DNA of 64,000 nt from Halomonas socia (GTDB lineage Bacteria; Pseudomonadota; Gammaproteobacteria; Pseudomonadales; Halomonadaceae): NCBI RefSeq assembly GCF_010977575.1, contig NZ_CP048812.1, positions 4,340,001-4,404,000 on the forward strand. The letters are read 5' to 3'. The position numbers and the translations under genes were made by a program. Every line of letters begins with the position of its first letter. The stretch's first letter is position 1. Of the stretch, positions 41,256 to 52,520 are shown piece after piece. The notes under the pieces are model-generated. The model searched no databases. It saw only the letters and a list, made by a program, of their open reading frames with translations, and was not told where the DNA came from.

Positions 41256-42860
41256 ATGGACCCACGATCTCCCGGTCACCACGATCGAAGTGAACCCACC
41301 CTCGGCGCTCGACGTCGCTACCTGGACGACGGCCCGACCGAGCGGAATGACCATCGTAGCGGCCATGCCCCCGAGCATCGCGCCCGCCCACAGGGCGAGA
41401 CCCACGCCTCGCCCCGTGCCGGTGAGAGGCTACGCCACGAGCGCCGTGACGAGCGCCAGCACGTGCGCATCTCACCGCCGTTTCGCGTCGAGCTGGCCGA
41501 CGGCCGGCGCCTCAACGGGCTGGATCTGTCGCTGGGCGGTTTCGCCGCCCACGCCGACACTACCCTGGCCATCGACAGCTTGGTCGACGCCAGCCTGCTG
41601 GTCGAGGCCGGCGGCGCCGAGCTGATCATTCCGCTGCAGGCCCGCTGCCTGCGCTGCCACCCGTTCGAGGCTCACGGCGACCATAAGCTGGCGTTCCAGA
41701 TCACCGCCATCGACCCGCCCCACCTCGAGCTGCTGCGCCAGGTGGTGCGCGCCTACCTCAGCGGCCGACATGCCAGCATCGAGCGGCTGGTCAGCGAGGA
41801 GGATCCGCAGACGCCGCGCAAGCGCAAGCAGACCAGCGGCCCCACCCCGCCGGGGCGGACGCCCAAGCCGTGGGGCCGCTATGCGCTGCTGTTTGCTGCT
41901 GCCGGGGTGCTGGTGGTAGCCGCTGCCGCCACCGCCTACCGCAACTTCATGCTCATCGAGCCGAGTTTCGCCGCGGTCACTGCGCCGCGCATCGACATCC
42001 GCGCCCCCGGGGCGGGGATCCTCCGCGAGCACCAGTGGGAGGCCGGCGACCGCGTCGAGCGCGACGAGTACCTGACCGGGGTCAACAACAGCGACCTCGA
42101 GTCCGACCTGATCCTGGCCCAGGCCTCGCACCGCTATAACTCGCAGCTGATCGACAACCTCCAGGCCAGCCTCGACGACCCCAACGCCCAGCAGGTCAGC
42201 CTGGTCAACTCGACCCAGCCGGCCAGCGGCGACACCGTCAACTACGAGACCGCCTCGCCGGAAATCGCCCAGGCACGAGTCGAGCAGTTCGAGACCACCC
42301 GCGACTACGAGAGCTCGCGGATCAGCGCCCTGCAGTCGCGCATGTCGATGAACGAGATCACCAGCCCCTGCGACTGCCTGGTGGCCTGGGCGCTTTCCAG
42401 CGCCGACGGCACCTACATCAACGAGAGCGAACGCATCATGACGCTGATTCGCACCGGTGAGGACGACGTGATGGTCGAGGCGCTGGTGCACATGAGCGAT
42501 ATCGTGCGCATCGAGCCCGAGCAAGTCGCCTATGTCGCCCTGCCCTACGCCTCGGAGCCGATTCGCGCCCAGGTGCGCAGCGTGGCGCTCGATGTCGAGC
42601 GCCAGCCACGTGCCGGCTTCCCCGACTGGGTGCGCCAGCAGCAGAACGTGGCCAGCGTACTGCTGGTGCCCGAGACCGACCTGCCAGCGGATGCCGTGGG
42701 CCAGCCAGTCGACGTGCGCTTTGCCGAGCAGCCGATGCTGGCCGCCGGCGCCGAGTGGGTGTGGCAGGGCGGCCGCGCCATGGCGCAGTTCGTCGAGCGC
42801 CTCTATCAGGCGGCGCGGGGCGCTGCCGACGCCCCTCCCGAACAAGCCCAGGAGAGTTGA
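41256..42860 (+). CDS. Alg44-like c-di-GMP receptor with PilZ domain
   Basis: 534 residues. A long polar N-terminus leads into a PilZ domain with both c-di-GMP-binding motifs: RQHVR (Arg67-Arg71) and DLSLGG (Asp90, Ser92, Gly95). One transmembrane helix follows near residues 208-228, then a periplasmic HlyD/membrane-fusion-like domain with coiled-coil segments. In Pseudomonas, Alg44 binding of c-di-GMP switches on Alg8, and the same is likely here. The ATG at 41256 has AAGGAG eight bases upstream. Its stop overlaps the start of the next gene. Confidence 0.85.
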   Translation: MDPRSPGHHDRSEPTLGARRRYLDDGPTERNDHRSGHAPEHRARPQGETHASPRAGERLRHERRDERQHVRISPPFRVELADGRRLNGLDLSLGGFAAHADTTLAIDSLVDASLLVEAGGAELIIPLQARCLRCHPFEAHGDHKLAFQITAIDPPHLELLRQVVRAYLSGRHASIERLVSEEDPQTPRKRKQTSGPTPPGRTPKPWGRYALLFAAAGVLVVAAAATAYRNFMLIEPSFAAVTAPRIDIRAPGAGILREHQWEAGDRVERDEYLTGVNNSDLESDLILAQASHRYNSQLIDNLQASLDDPNAQQVSLVNSTQPASGDTVNYETASPEIAQARVEQFETTRDYESSRISALQSRMSMNEITSPCDCLVAWALSSADGTYINESERIMTLIRTGEDDVMVEALVHMSDIVRIEPEQVAYVALPYASEPIRAQVRSVALDVERQPRAGFPDWVRQQQNVASVLLVPETDLPADAVGQPVDVRFAEQPMLAAGAEWVWQGGRAMAQFVERLYQAARGAADAPPEQAQES

Positions 42861-43756
42861 TGATGCCAATGCTTCCGATCCATCCAAGCCCCATCTGCGC
42901 GGCCGTGGCCCTGAGCGCTGTGCTCGCGGCGCCACCGCTGGCCGCCGACGACATCGACGCCGCCCTGACCACCCCCGAGCCACAGGGCTGCTCGGCACGC
43001 TACAGCGAGGTCGTCCATCATCGTCCGGCTAGCGATGCCGCCACCCCCAAACAGGCGGTGCGGCGCGGCTTTGCGACCCACCGCGACTGGGGAACCGAGC
43101 ACAACGTCGAGGTACTGGCCGCGCACGACGGCGGCCTCGACCAGCCGGTGCTGCGTGTGCACTACCCTGCCGGCACCTCGTCCCCCGGCGACGATGACAA
43201 CGGCCGTGGCCAGGGCGGCGCCGGCTTCTATACCGAGGACGCCGCCCTGGCCAGCGCGGACCGCGCCTGTCTTCGCTATCAGGTGCGCTTCGCCGAGGGT
43301 TTCGATTTCGTGCGCGGCGGCAAGCTGCCGGGGCTCTACGGTGGCGAGGGGCCCAGCGGCGGCGAGCCCGCCGACGGTGACAACGGCTTCTCGATGCGCT
43401 TCATGTGGCGCGAGCAGGGCCAGGGCGAGCTGTACGAGTACGTGGTCAACCAGGATGAGGACCACGGCGCCTCGGTGGGCCGCGGCCTGTGGCACTTCCC
43501 CACCGGCCGCTGGGTCAGCGTCGAGCAGGAGGTGGTGCTCAATCACCCCGACCGCGACGACGGCGTCGCCCGGGTATGGATCGACGGCGAGCCGGTGCTC
43601 GAACAGCACGGCATCGTCTATCGCACCAGCCAGGGCGTCGGCATCGAGGGGGTGATGTTCTCCACCTTCTTCGGTGGCCACGGCGAAGGCTGGCGCACGC
43701 CACGCGACCAGTACGCCGACTTCGGCGACTTCCGGCTCTACACCCCAGGATCATGA
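42860..43756 (+). CDS. PL14-like polysaccharide lyase, secreted
   Basis: 298 residues with an N-terminal signal peptide (through ...LAAPPLAADD), so periplasmic or exported. A jelly-roll lyase of the PL14 type is indicated by FDFVRGGKLPGLYGG, DGDNGFSMRFMW and the C-terminal EGVMFSTFFGGHGEGW. Residues corresponding to those I recall as catalytic in the Chlorella-virus enzyme vAL-1 are all present: Lys155, Ser178, Arg180, Tyr192 and Tyr194. PL14 enzymes act on alginate and on glucuronate polymers. The start may be 42860 or 42863 (ATGATG); the second is better spaced from GGAGAG. It overlaps both neighbours by a few bases. Confidence 0.78.
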   Translation: MMPMLPIHPSPICAAVALSAVLAAPPLAADDIDAALTTPEPQGCSARYSEVVHHRPASDAATPKQAVRRGFATHRDWGTEHNVEVLAAHDGGLDQPVLRVHYPAGTSSPGDDDNGRGQGGAGFYTEDAALASADRACLRYQVRFAEGFDFVRGGKLPGLYGGEGPSGGEPADGDNGFSMRFMWREQGQGELYEYVVNQDEDHGASVGRGLWHFPTGRWVSVEQEVVLNHPDRDDGVARVWIDGEPVLEQHGIVYRTSQGVGIEGVMFSTFFGGHGEGWRTPRDQYADFGDFRLYTPGS

Positions 43757-45009
43757 TGCCCATGCCGTCGACCCACGCCCTATCAACCTCTTGCCGGCGC
43801 CCGGCCCTGCTTGGGCCGGTTGCCGCGCTGCTGCTCGGCGTTGCCTCCAGCGCCACCGCCTTGACCACCGCCGAGCGCGAGGCATTGGATCTCTCCGACT
43901 ACACCGTCACCGACCCCGACGCCGGCTACTTCGATGTCGAGGCGCGCATGGCGCTGCTCGATGACACTTCCAACGCGCTGCTGCTGCAGGAGCTCGACGA
44001 GCTCGCCACTGGCACCAGCTGCCAGCAGTTGCTGAGCATTCCGCCGATCACCACCCGGCTGCGGGTGCCCGGCTACTATCCGAGTCCCGACGAATGGCAG
44101 CTCGCTTCGGAGCCGCTGTTCCAGTTCGAGGACAGTGTCTCGCTGCTGGCCGGCAGCTTCGTCGCCACCGGCGACGACTACTACGCGGACTGCCTGGTGC
44201 GCTTCCTCGAACACTGGGCGGTCAACGATGCACTGATGGACTTCCACTACGAGTCGATGGAACCCCAGGCGTGGTTCGCCACCGAGTCGATGATCTTCGC
44301 CGCCGCCATGGCCTACTCGGTGGTACGTCCGTATATCGATGGCCGCGAGCAGGAGCAGGCCGATGTCGAGGACTGGCTCAAGCGGCTCAGCGAGCGCCAC
44401 ATCAGCATTCCCGGCGAGGAAGGCAACAGCTGCTGCAACAACCACTTCTACCGCCGCGCACTGTATGCGGCGATGGTCGGCGTGCTGCTGGAGGACGACG
44501 CGCTGTTCCAGATCGGCGTCAGCGCCGTCTACTCGGCGCTCCACGATCTCACCGAGGAAGGCGCCTTGCCGCTGGAAGTAGCCCGCGGCCGCCGCGCCAC
44601 CCACTACCAGAACTACGCCCTGCTCTACCTGATTCCGATCATGGAGATCGTCGCCCGCCAGGGTTATGACATCTATGCCCTCGAGATCGACGGCAGCAGT
44701 ATCCACGACGCCGTGGACTTCGCCATGCAGGCCATCGCCGACCCAGCCAACCTCGGCGAGGACGTGCCCCTCGAGCAGTACGGCGGCTTTCTTCAGGATC
44801 CACAGTACTTCGCCTGGATGGAGCTCTACCAGACGCGCTTCGATGACCCGCGTATCGCCAACTTCCTGCCCCGCCTGCGCCCCGTCTACAACCGTGGTAC
44901 CGGCGGCTACATGACGCTCTACGTGATGCCGCCCGAGACGCAGCAGCAGGTCATCATCGACGACGATGCGCCCACCACCCAAGGCTTCGATGGCCTCGCG
45001 GCACGCTGA
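43753..45009 (+). CDS. PL5-like (AlgL-type) polyuronate lyase, secreted
   Basis: 418 residues with an N-terminal signal peptide. All-helical barrel of the alginate lyase superfamily. Asn230-His231 in CCNNHFY, Arg278 and Tyr285 in RGRRATHYQNY have exactly the spacing of Asn191-His192, Arg239 and Tyr246 of Sphingomonas A1-III, as I recall them, so the active site looks complete. In Pseudomonas the periplasmic AlgL degrades polymer that fails to be exported; PL5 also includes enzymes active on polyglucuronate. The ATG overlaps the TGA of the preceding gene. Confidence 0.82.
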   Translation: MMPMPSTHALSTSCRRPALLGPVAALLLGVASSATALTTAEREALDLSDYTVTDPDAGYFDVEARMALLDDTSNALLLQELDELATGTSCQQLLSIPPITTRLRVPGYYPSPDEWQLASEPLFQFEDSVSLLAGSFVATGDDYYADCLVRFLEHWAVNDALMDFHYESMEPQAWFATESMIFAAAMAYSVVRPYIDGREQEQADVEDWLKRLSERHISIPGEEGNSCCNNHFYRRALYAAMVGVLLEDDALFQIGVSAVYSALHDLTEEGALPLEVARGRRATHYQNYALLYLIPIMEIVARQGYDIYALEIDGSSIHDAVDFAMQAIADPANLGEDVPLEQYGGFLQDPQYFAWMELYQTRFDDPRIANFLPRLRPVYNRGTGGYMTLYVMPPETQQQVIIDDDAPTTQGFDGLAAR

Positions 45010-45041
45010 GCGTCGCGCACTCCCACGGGAAGGAAAGCACC

Positions 45042-47567
45042 ATGCAACGACCACACGACATACACCCCCTCGCCACTCCCTGGCGCCAACTGCCCGCCTG
45101 TGCCGGGCTGGTCCTGCTGATCGGGTGCGCCAGCTCCGGCGGCACACCGCCGGGGGAAAACCACGCCACCGCCCTGCCCGTGCAGTACACCCACTGGTTC
45201 GAAGGTAACGTCGAGGCCGACATGAGCGGCGACGACTGGAGCCGCGTCAACTACACCCAGCAGCTCATCGAAGAGGGCGACTACGCCCGCGCCCAGGATC
45301 AGTTGCGCCAGATGATCAACCTCGGTTTCCCGCCTGCTTCCTATCACATGGGGCGGATGTACGAGAACGGTCTCGGCGTCGAGCGCGACCCCGCCGAGGC
45401 GGCGCGCCACTACGCCGAGGCGCTGGAGCTGCCGTCCTCCTCCCGCGGCCACGCCTCGCTCAACTTGGCCAAGCTCTATCTCGAGGGCGACGGCGTGGCG
45501 CGCAACGACGCCCTGGCCTACTACCTGCTGTGGCAGGCCATCGACGAAGGGGTCGAGCGTGACGCCGAGATCACCCTGGCGGAACTGATGGTCGAGGGCG
45601 GCGACGGCGTACAGGCCGACCCGCGTCTGGCCCGGCGCCTCTATCAGCGCGCCGCCGAGCGCGGCGATGAGCGCGCCCAGATGGCCCTGGCCGAGGCGTA
45701 TCGCGCCGACGGCTGGCTGGTCGACGACCCCGAGCGCTCGCGGCAGTACGCCGAGCAGGCCGCCGCCGGGCTGCAGGCCGAGGCCGAAGCCGGCGACACC
45801 GGTGCCATGCAGCGCCTGGCGCGCCTCTACGGCGACGATGGCCTGCTCGACGGCGACCCGCAGCAGCGCCTCGAGTGGCTGCTGGCGGCGGCGGAGTCCG
45901 GTGAACCCGGCGCCCAGACCCAGGCCGCGCGTCTGCTGCTGGAAAGCGGCGATGAAGCCCAAGCCATCAGCCTGCTGGAGACCGCCGCCGGCCACGGCGA
46001 TGTCGACGCCATGGCGCTGCTCGGCGACCATCTGCTGCAGCGCTCGGCCCACGACGGCCAGGGCATCGCCTGGCTCGAGCGCGCCGCCGAGCGGGGCTCG
46101 GCCGATGCCGCTGTCAGCCTGGCACGCGCCTATCTCGACGGCAACGGCGTCGCCGGTGACCCACAGCAGGCCATCGCCCTGCTCGAACAGGCCGCCGAGC
46201 AGGACGACGGCTTCGCCCTGGCGCTGCTTGGCGAGCTCTACCTCAGCGACGAGTACCGGCCCTCGCAGCCGCTGCAGGCCGTCGACTACCTGCAGCGCGG
46301 CCACGAACTCGGCCACCCCTACGCCACCATGCAGCTCGGTGAGGTCTATCTCGAGGGCCGCGGCATGGCCGGCAACCCGCGTCAGGCCGAGACCCTGCTG
46401 CGCGAGGCGGCACGCCAGGGCCAGGCCAGCGCCAAGCGCCTGCTGGGCGAGGCCTATCTGGAGGGCGAGGCCCTCGACTACCACCCGTCGCGCGGCGAGC
46501 GCCTGCTGCGCGAGGCGATCGAGGCCGGCGACACCACCGCCATGGCGGTGCTCGGCGAGGCCTATCTGGAGGGCATTGAAGGCGAGCTGCAGCCAGAGTG
46601 GGGCATCGACCTGCTCGAGGATGCTGCCCGCCAGGGTGACGACTACGCCATGGTAGTGATGGGCCGCGCCTATCGTCACGGCGACGGCGTCGAGCGCGAC
46701 CTGCAGCGCTCCGCCTACTGGCTACGCCAGGCCGAGGATGCCGGCCACGAATCGGCTGGCGATGCGCTGATGTACACCCAGCGCGATCTCGGCGCGGCGG
46801 GGGATATCGAAGCGCTGGTCAGCGCCGCCGAAGATGGCCACCCCGGCGCCATGGCCGATCTGGGTCGCGCCTACCTCGAGGGGCAGGGGGTCGCCGCCAA
46901 CGCCGATCAGGCCCGCGCCTGGCTCGAACGCGCCGATCGCGCCGGCCACCCCGGCGCCGCGGCGAGTCTCGGCCGCCTGCAGCTTGAGGCCGGTGACGAA
47001 GCCACTGCCCGCGACTACCTGGAGCGTGCCGTGGCCGGCGGCCACGGCGGTGCCCAGGCCGATCTCGGCGAGCTGCTGATCGACTCGGGCGACGACCCCG
47101 AGCGCGGCATGCAGCTGCTCACGCAAGCGGCCGACGCCGGGCATAGCGGCGCGCGCCTGCACCTCGGCCAGGCCTACCTGCACGGCGACGACGGTCTGCC
47201 CCAGGACACCCAGCGCGGCCTCGACTACCTGCAAGAGGCGGTGGACAACGGCCACCCCGGCGCCCAGGCAGTGCTGGGCCGCGAGTATCTGCGCGGCGAG
47301 GTGCTGGAGTACGACGCCGCGCGCGGCAGCGACCTGCTGCTGGCCGCCGCCGAGCAGGGCCATGAAAGCGCACGCCTGGCGCTGGCCGAAGCCTATCTGG
47401 CGGCTAACGGTCTGGAGAGCGCCAACAACGAACAGGCGCTGATCTGGCTGGAGGGCGTCATCGAGGGCGACAGCCAACTGGCCTCGCAGACCCTGCGCCA
47501 ACTGCTCACCGAAGATAGCGCCCGTGACGCCATCGGCAGTCGCGACCTCTCGGCGGCAATACGCTAA
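45042..47567 (+). CDS. Large Sel1-repeat lipoprotein, AlgK-like
   Basis: 841 residues. The lipobox LLIGC places the lipidated cysteine at residue 29, so the protein is anchored in a membrane, probably the outer one. Nearly the whole chain is Sel1/TPR-like repeats of about 35 residues with the pattern A..LG..YL.G.....D...A..WL..AA..G. AlgK, the corresponding scaffold of the alginate system, is about 475 residues, so this protein has far more repeats. It likely bridges the synthase complex to an outer membrane export step. Last gene of the operon, 32 bases after the PL5 gene. Confidence 0.85.
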   Translation: MQRPHDIHPLATPWRQLPACAGLVLLIGCASSGGTPPGENHATALPVQYTHWFEGNVEADMSGDDWSRVNYTQQLIEEGDYARAQDQLRQMINLGFPPASYHMGRMYENGLGVERDPAEAARHYAEALELPSSSRGHASLNLAKLYLEGDGVARNDALAYYLLWQAIDEGVERDAEITLAELMVEGGDGVQADPRLARRLYQRAAERGDERAQMALAEAYRADGWLVDDPERSRQYAEQAAAGLQAEAEAGDTGAMQRLARLYGDDGLLDGDPQQRLEWLLAAAESGEPGAQTQAARLLLESGDEAQAISLLETAAGHGDVDAMALLGDHLLQRSAHDGQGIAWLERAAERGSADAAVSLARAYLDGNGVAGDPQQAIALLEQAAEQDDGFALALLGELYLSDEYRPSQPLQAVDYLQRGHELGHPYATMQLGEVYLEGRGMAGNPRQAETLLREAARQGQASAKRLLGEAYLEGEALDYHPSRGERLLREAIEAGDTTAMAVLGEAYLEGIEGELQPEWGIDLLEDAARQGDDYAMVVMGRAYRHGDGVERDLQRSAYWLRQAEDAGHESAGDALMYTQRDLGAAGDIEALVSAAEDGHPGAMADLGRAYLEGQGVAANADQARAWLERADRAGHPGAAASLGRLQLEAGDEATARDYLERAVAGGHGGAQADLGELLIDSGDDPERGMQLLTQAADAGHSGARLHLGQAYLHGDDGLPQDTQRGLDYLQEAVDNGHPGAQAVLGREYLRGEVLEYDAARGSDLLLAAAEQGHESARLALAEAYLAANGLESANNEQALIWLEGVIEGDSQLASQTLRQLLTEDSARDAIGSRDLSAAIR

Positions 47568-47593
47568 GCCGCGCCAACACGCCCTGGCAAACC

Positions 47594-47625
47594 GCAACGA
47601 GCCGCCCCTTGGGGCGGCTCGTTGC
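47594..47625. terminator. Long hairpin between convergent operons
   Basis: A 15-bp perfect stem (GCAACGAGCCGCCCC / GGGGCGGCTCGTTGC) with a minimal loop lies between the exopolysaccharide operon and purA. It lacks a T-tract but is symmetrical and could end transcription from both sides. Confidence 0.6.
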
Positions 47626-47653
47626 ATGTCAGACGATGCTCAGACAAGCGGCA

Positions 47654-50177
<2,524 letters not shown>

Positions 50178-50202
50178 GTGTCCTGTCCTGCCAGAAATGC
50201 AC

Positions 50203-50226
50203 AAAAAACCGGGCCACGCCCGGTTC
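50203..50226 (-). terminator. Intrinsic terminator downstream of hflC
   Basis: On the minus strand AACCGGGC pairs with GCCCGGTT, with a short GTG-containing loop, followed by a run of T. It ends the hfq-hflX-hflK-hflC transcript before hisZ. Confidence 0.8.
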
Positions 50227-50244
50227 ATGGATTCTACCACGTTT

Positions 50245-50268
50245 GGCCCCGAGGTGAACCCCGGGGCC
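50245..50268. other. GC-rich inverted repeat directly after hflC
   Basis: GGCCCCG and CGGGGCC flank an 8-10 base loop 8 bases past the hflC stop. With the terminator beyond it, it may protect the 3' end of the hflC message. Confidence 0.4.
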
Positions 50269-50275
50269 TTGCCGC

Positions 50276-51166
50276 TCACTCCTCGTCGACGTCCATTGGG
50301 TTGGCGCTGTTGAGGTAGCGGAAGAAGTCGCTGGTCGGCTCCAGCACCAGCATGTTGCCGTCACCCTCGAAGCTCTCGCGGTAAGCGTTGAGGCTACGAT
50401 AGAAGCTGAAGAACTCCATATCCTGCTCGTAGGCCCCGGAGTAGATTGCCGCGGCCTCGGCATCCCCCTCACCACGCAGGGTCTCGGCACGCTCGGTGGC
50501 CTGGGCCAACAGCACCTGACGGCGGCGGTCGGCGTTGGCACGAATCCGCTCAGCCTCCTCCTGCCCCTGGGCACGCCACTCGCGGGCCTCGCGCTCACGC
50601 TCCGAGCGCATGCGGTCGAAGACCGCCGCAGAGACGTCTTCGGGCAGGTCGATACGCTTGATGCGGATATCGCGGATCGATACCCCCAGCTCTTCGCGCA
50701 TCAGCGAGTCGAGCTCCTCGGCCGGCCCGATCATCAGGTCGTCACGCCGCTCGGCGATGATCTCCTGCAGGTCCAGGCGGCCGAACTCGTTACGCAGGCT
50801 CTCGTCGACCCGCGGCTGGATCAGGCGCACCGCCTGCATCTCGTCGCCGGACGTCGCCTCGTAGTAGCGGGTCGGGTTGACCACTTGCCACTTGACGTAG
50901 GAGTCGACGATCACCGCCTTCTGCTCAAGGGTCAGATAGCGGCTGGTATCGGTATCCAGCGTCAGCACCCGGGTGTCGAACTTGCGCACCGTCTGGGTGA
51001 TGGGGATCTTGACGTGCAGCCCCGGCTGGATGTTCTCTTCGATGACCTCACCGAAGCGCAGCTTGACCGCGCGCTCGGTCTCGTCGACCACGTAGAGGCT
51101 ATTGCTGGCCAGCCAGGCGGCGGCCGCCAGGCCACCCACGATGAGTAGTGACTTGTTGTTGATCAT
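50276..51166 (-). CDS. hflC: HflC, modulator of FtsH protease
   Basis: 296 residues: one N-terminal transmembrane anchor (about residues 5-25) and a periplasmic SPFH/prohibitin domain, followed by a long helical region rich in Glu and Arg. HflK and HflC form a cage around the FtsH protease and regulate its activity. Its start overlaps hflK by 4 bases. Confidence 0.95.
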   Translation of the reverse strand: MINNKSLLIVGGLAAAAWLASNSLYVVDETERAVKLRFGEVIEENIQPGLHVKIPITQTVRKFDTRVLTLDTDTSRYLTLEQKAVIVDSYVKWQVVNPTRYYEATSGDEMQAVRLIQPRVDESLRNEFGRLDLQEIIAERRDDLMIGPAEELDSLMREELGVSIRDIRIKRIDLPEDVSAAVFDRMRSEREREAREWRAQGQEEAERIRANADRRRQVLLAQATERAETLRGEGDAEAAAIYSGAYEQDMEFFSFYRSLNAYRESFEGDGNMLVLEPTSDFFRYLNSANPMDVDEE

Positions 51167-52389
51167 TGGCGGCCCTCCCGACGGATACCACTGTTGCCGC
51201 TACCGCTGCCGCTCTGCTGCTGGCGGAGACGCTCGATGACCTGCGGGTCGATGTCGTCGCCCGACTCACTGGAGCGCTGGCCACTCTGACCACCGCTGCC
51301 GGAGCGCAGCTGGTCGAGAGGCAGGTACATCAGCGGGCTGCTGTCGCTGACATCGATCAGCACCTTGTTGGTCTGGCCGTACACTTCGCTGATGGCATCC
51401 AGGTAGAGACGCTCACGCATGACCTGCGGCGAGGTCTGGTATTCGCCAAGCAGCGAGTTGAAGCGGTTGGCCTGACCCTGGGCCTCGGCCACCACCGACT
51501 CGCGATACCCCTGGCCCTGCTCGATCAGGCGCTGGGCCTGCCCCTGGGCGGCCGGGATGATGGCGTTGGCGTAGGCCATGCCCTCGTTGATCGTACGCTG
51601 ACGATCCTCGCGAGCGCGGATCACGTCATCGAAGGCGTCGATGACCGGCTGCGGCGCCGAGGTCGACTCGATGTTGATGGTCTGCAGACTGATGCCGGTG
51701 CCGTAGCTGTCGAGGTAGGACTGCAGGCGGCTGGCGACAGAGCTGCCGAGGATCTCACGCCCCGAGGTCAGGATATCGATCATGTCGGTACCGCCGACCA
51801 CGTGACGCAGCGCCGAGTCCAAGGCGTTCTCGATGGACAGCTCCGGGCTGCGCACGTTGAGCACAAAATCACGCGGGCTGGCGACCTGGTACTGGGCCGA
51901 GATCTCGACCTCGACGATGTTCTCGTCGCGGGTCAGCATTGATTGGGTCTGGGTCAGCGAACGCACGCGGGTCACGTTGACCATGCGCACGTCGTCGATC
52001 AGCGGCGGGTTCCAATGCAGCCCCGGCGTGACCACTTCCTGGTACTCCCCGAAGCGCAGCACCACGCCACGCTCGGACTGGTCGACCAGGTAGAACCCCG
52101 AAGCGGCCCAGATCGCCAACGCCACCACGACCAGCAGGCCCGGCAGCGCGAAGGTATTACGCGGCTTGCCGCCGCCCTTGTTGCCACCGCCGTCGCCACC
52201 GCGCTTGCCGCGGCCACCGCCGAGCATGCCGTTGAGTTTATCCTGAAACTTCTTCAGCGCTTCATCGAGGTCGGGCGGCCCCTGATTGTTGCCGCCACCA
52301 CCCCCGCCGCTGCCACCGCCGCCACCGCGTCGGCCACCGCCGCTCCAAGGGTCGTGCTGGTTGCCACCACCAGGCTCATTCCAAGCCAT
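51163..52389 (-). CDS. hflK: HflK, modulator of FtsH protease
   Basis: 408 residues. A long glycine-rich cytoplasmic N-terminus (runs of Gly in residues 18-70) precedes a single membrane helix near 78-98, then the SPFH domain and a helical C-terminus. Partner of HflC. It follows hflX after 131 bases. Confidence 0.95.
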   Translation of the reverse strand: MAWNEPGGGNQHDPWSGGGRRGGGGGSGGGGGGNNQGPPDLDEALKKFQDKLNGMLGGGRGKRGGDGGGNKGGGKPRNTFALPGLLVVVALAIWAASGFYLVDQSERGVVLRFGEYQEVVTPGLHWNPPLIDDVRMVNVTRVRSLTQTQSMLTRDENIVEVEISAQYQVASPRDFVLNVRSPELSIENALDSALRHVVGGTDMIDILTSGREILGSSVASRLQSYLDSYGTGISLQTINIESTSAPQPVIDAFDDVIRAREDRQRTINEGMAYANAIIPAAQGQAQRLIEQGQGYRESVVAEAQGQANRFNSLLGEYQTSPQVMRERLYLDAISEVYGQTNKVLIDVSDSSPLMYLPLDQLRSGSGGQSGQRSSESGDDIDPQVIERLRQQQSGSGSGNSGIRREGRQ

Positions 52390-52520
52390 ACGTCTTCTCC
52401 ACTATGCGTTAATCACTCATGCGGCACCGGACACCACACCCGTCCGATACGGCAACAGCATTGGTTGCGCGATCGTTTGCGTCGCTACTGCAACGCCTTA
52501 GCCCGCCGAAACAGCAGCCG

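Noticed and set aside
45042..47567. Reading the repeats in the Sel1 gene as a DNA repeat array
   Set aside because: The periodicity is at protein level (about 35 residues) with diverged DNA; there is no CRISPR-like or satellite structure.
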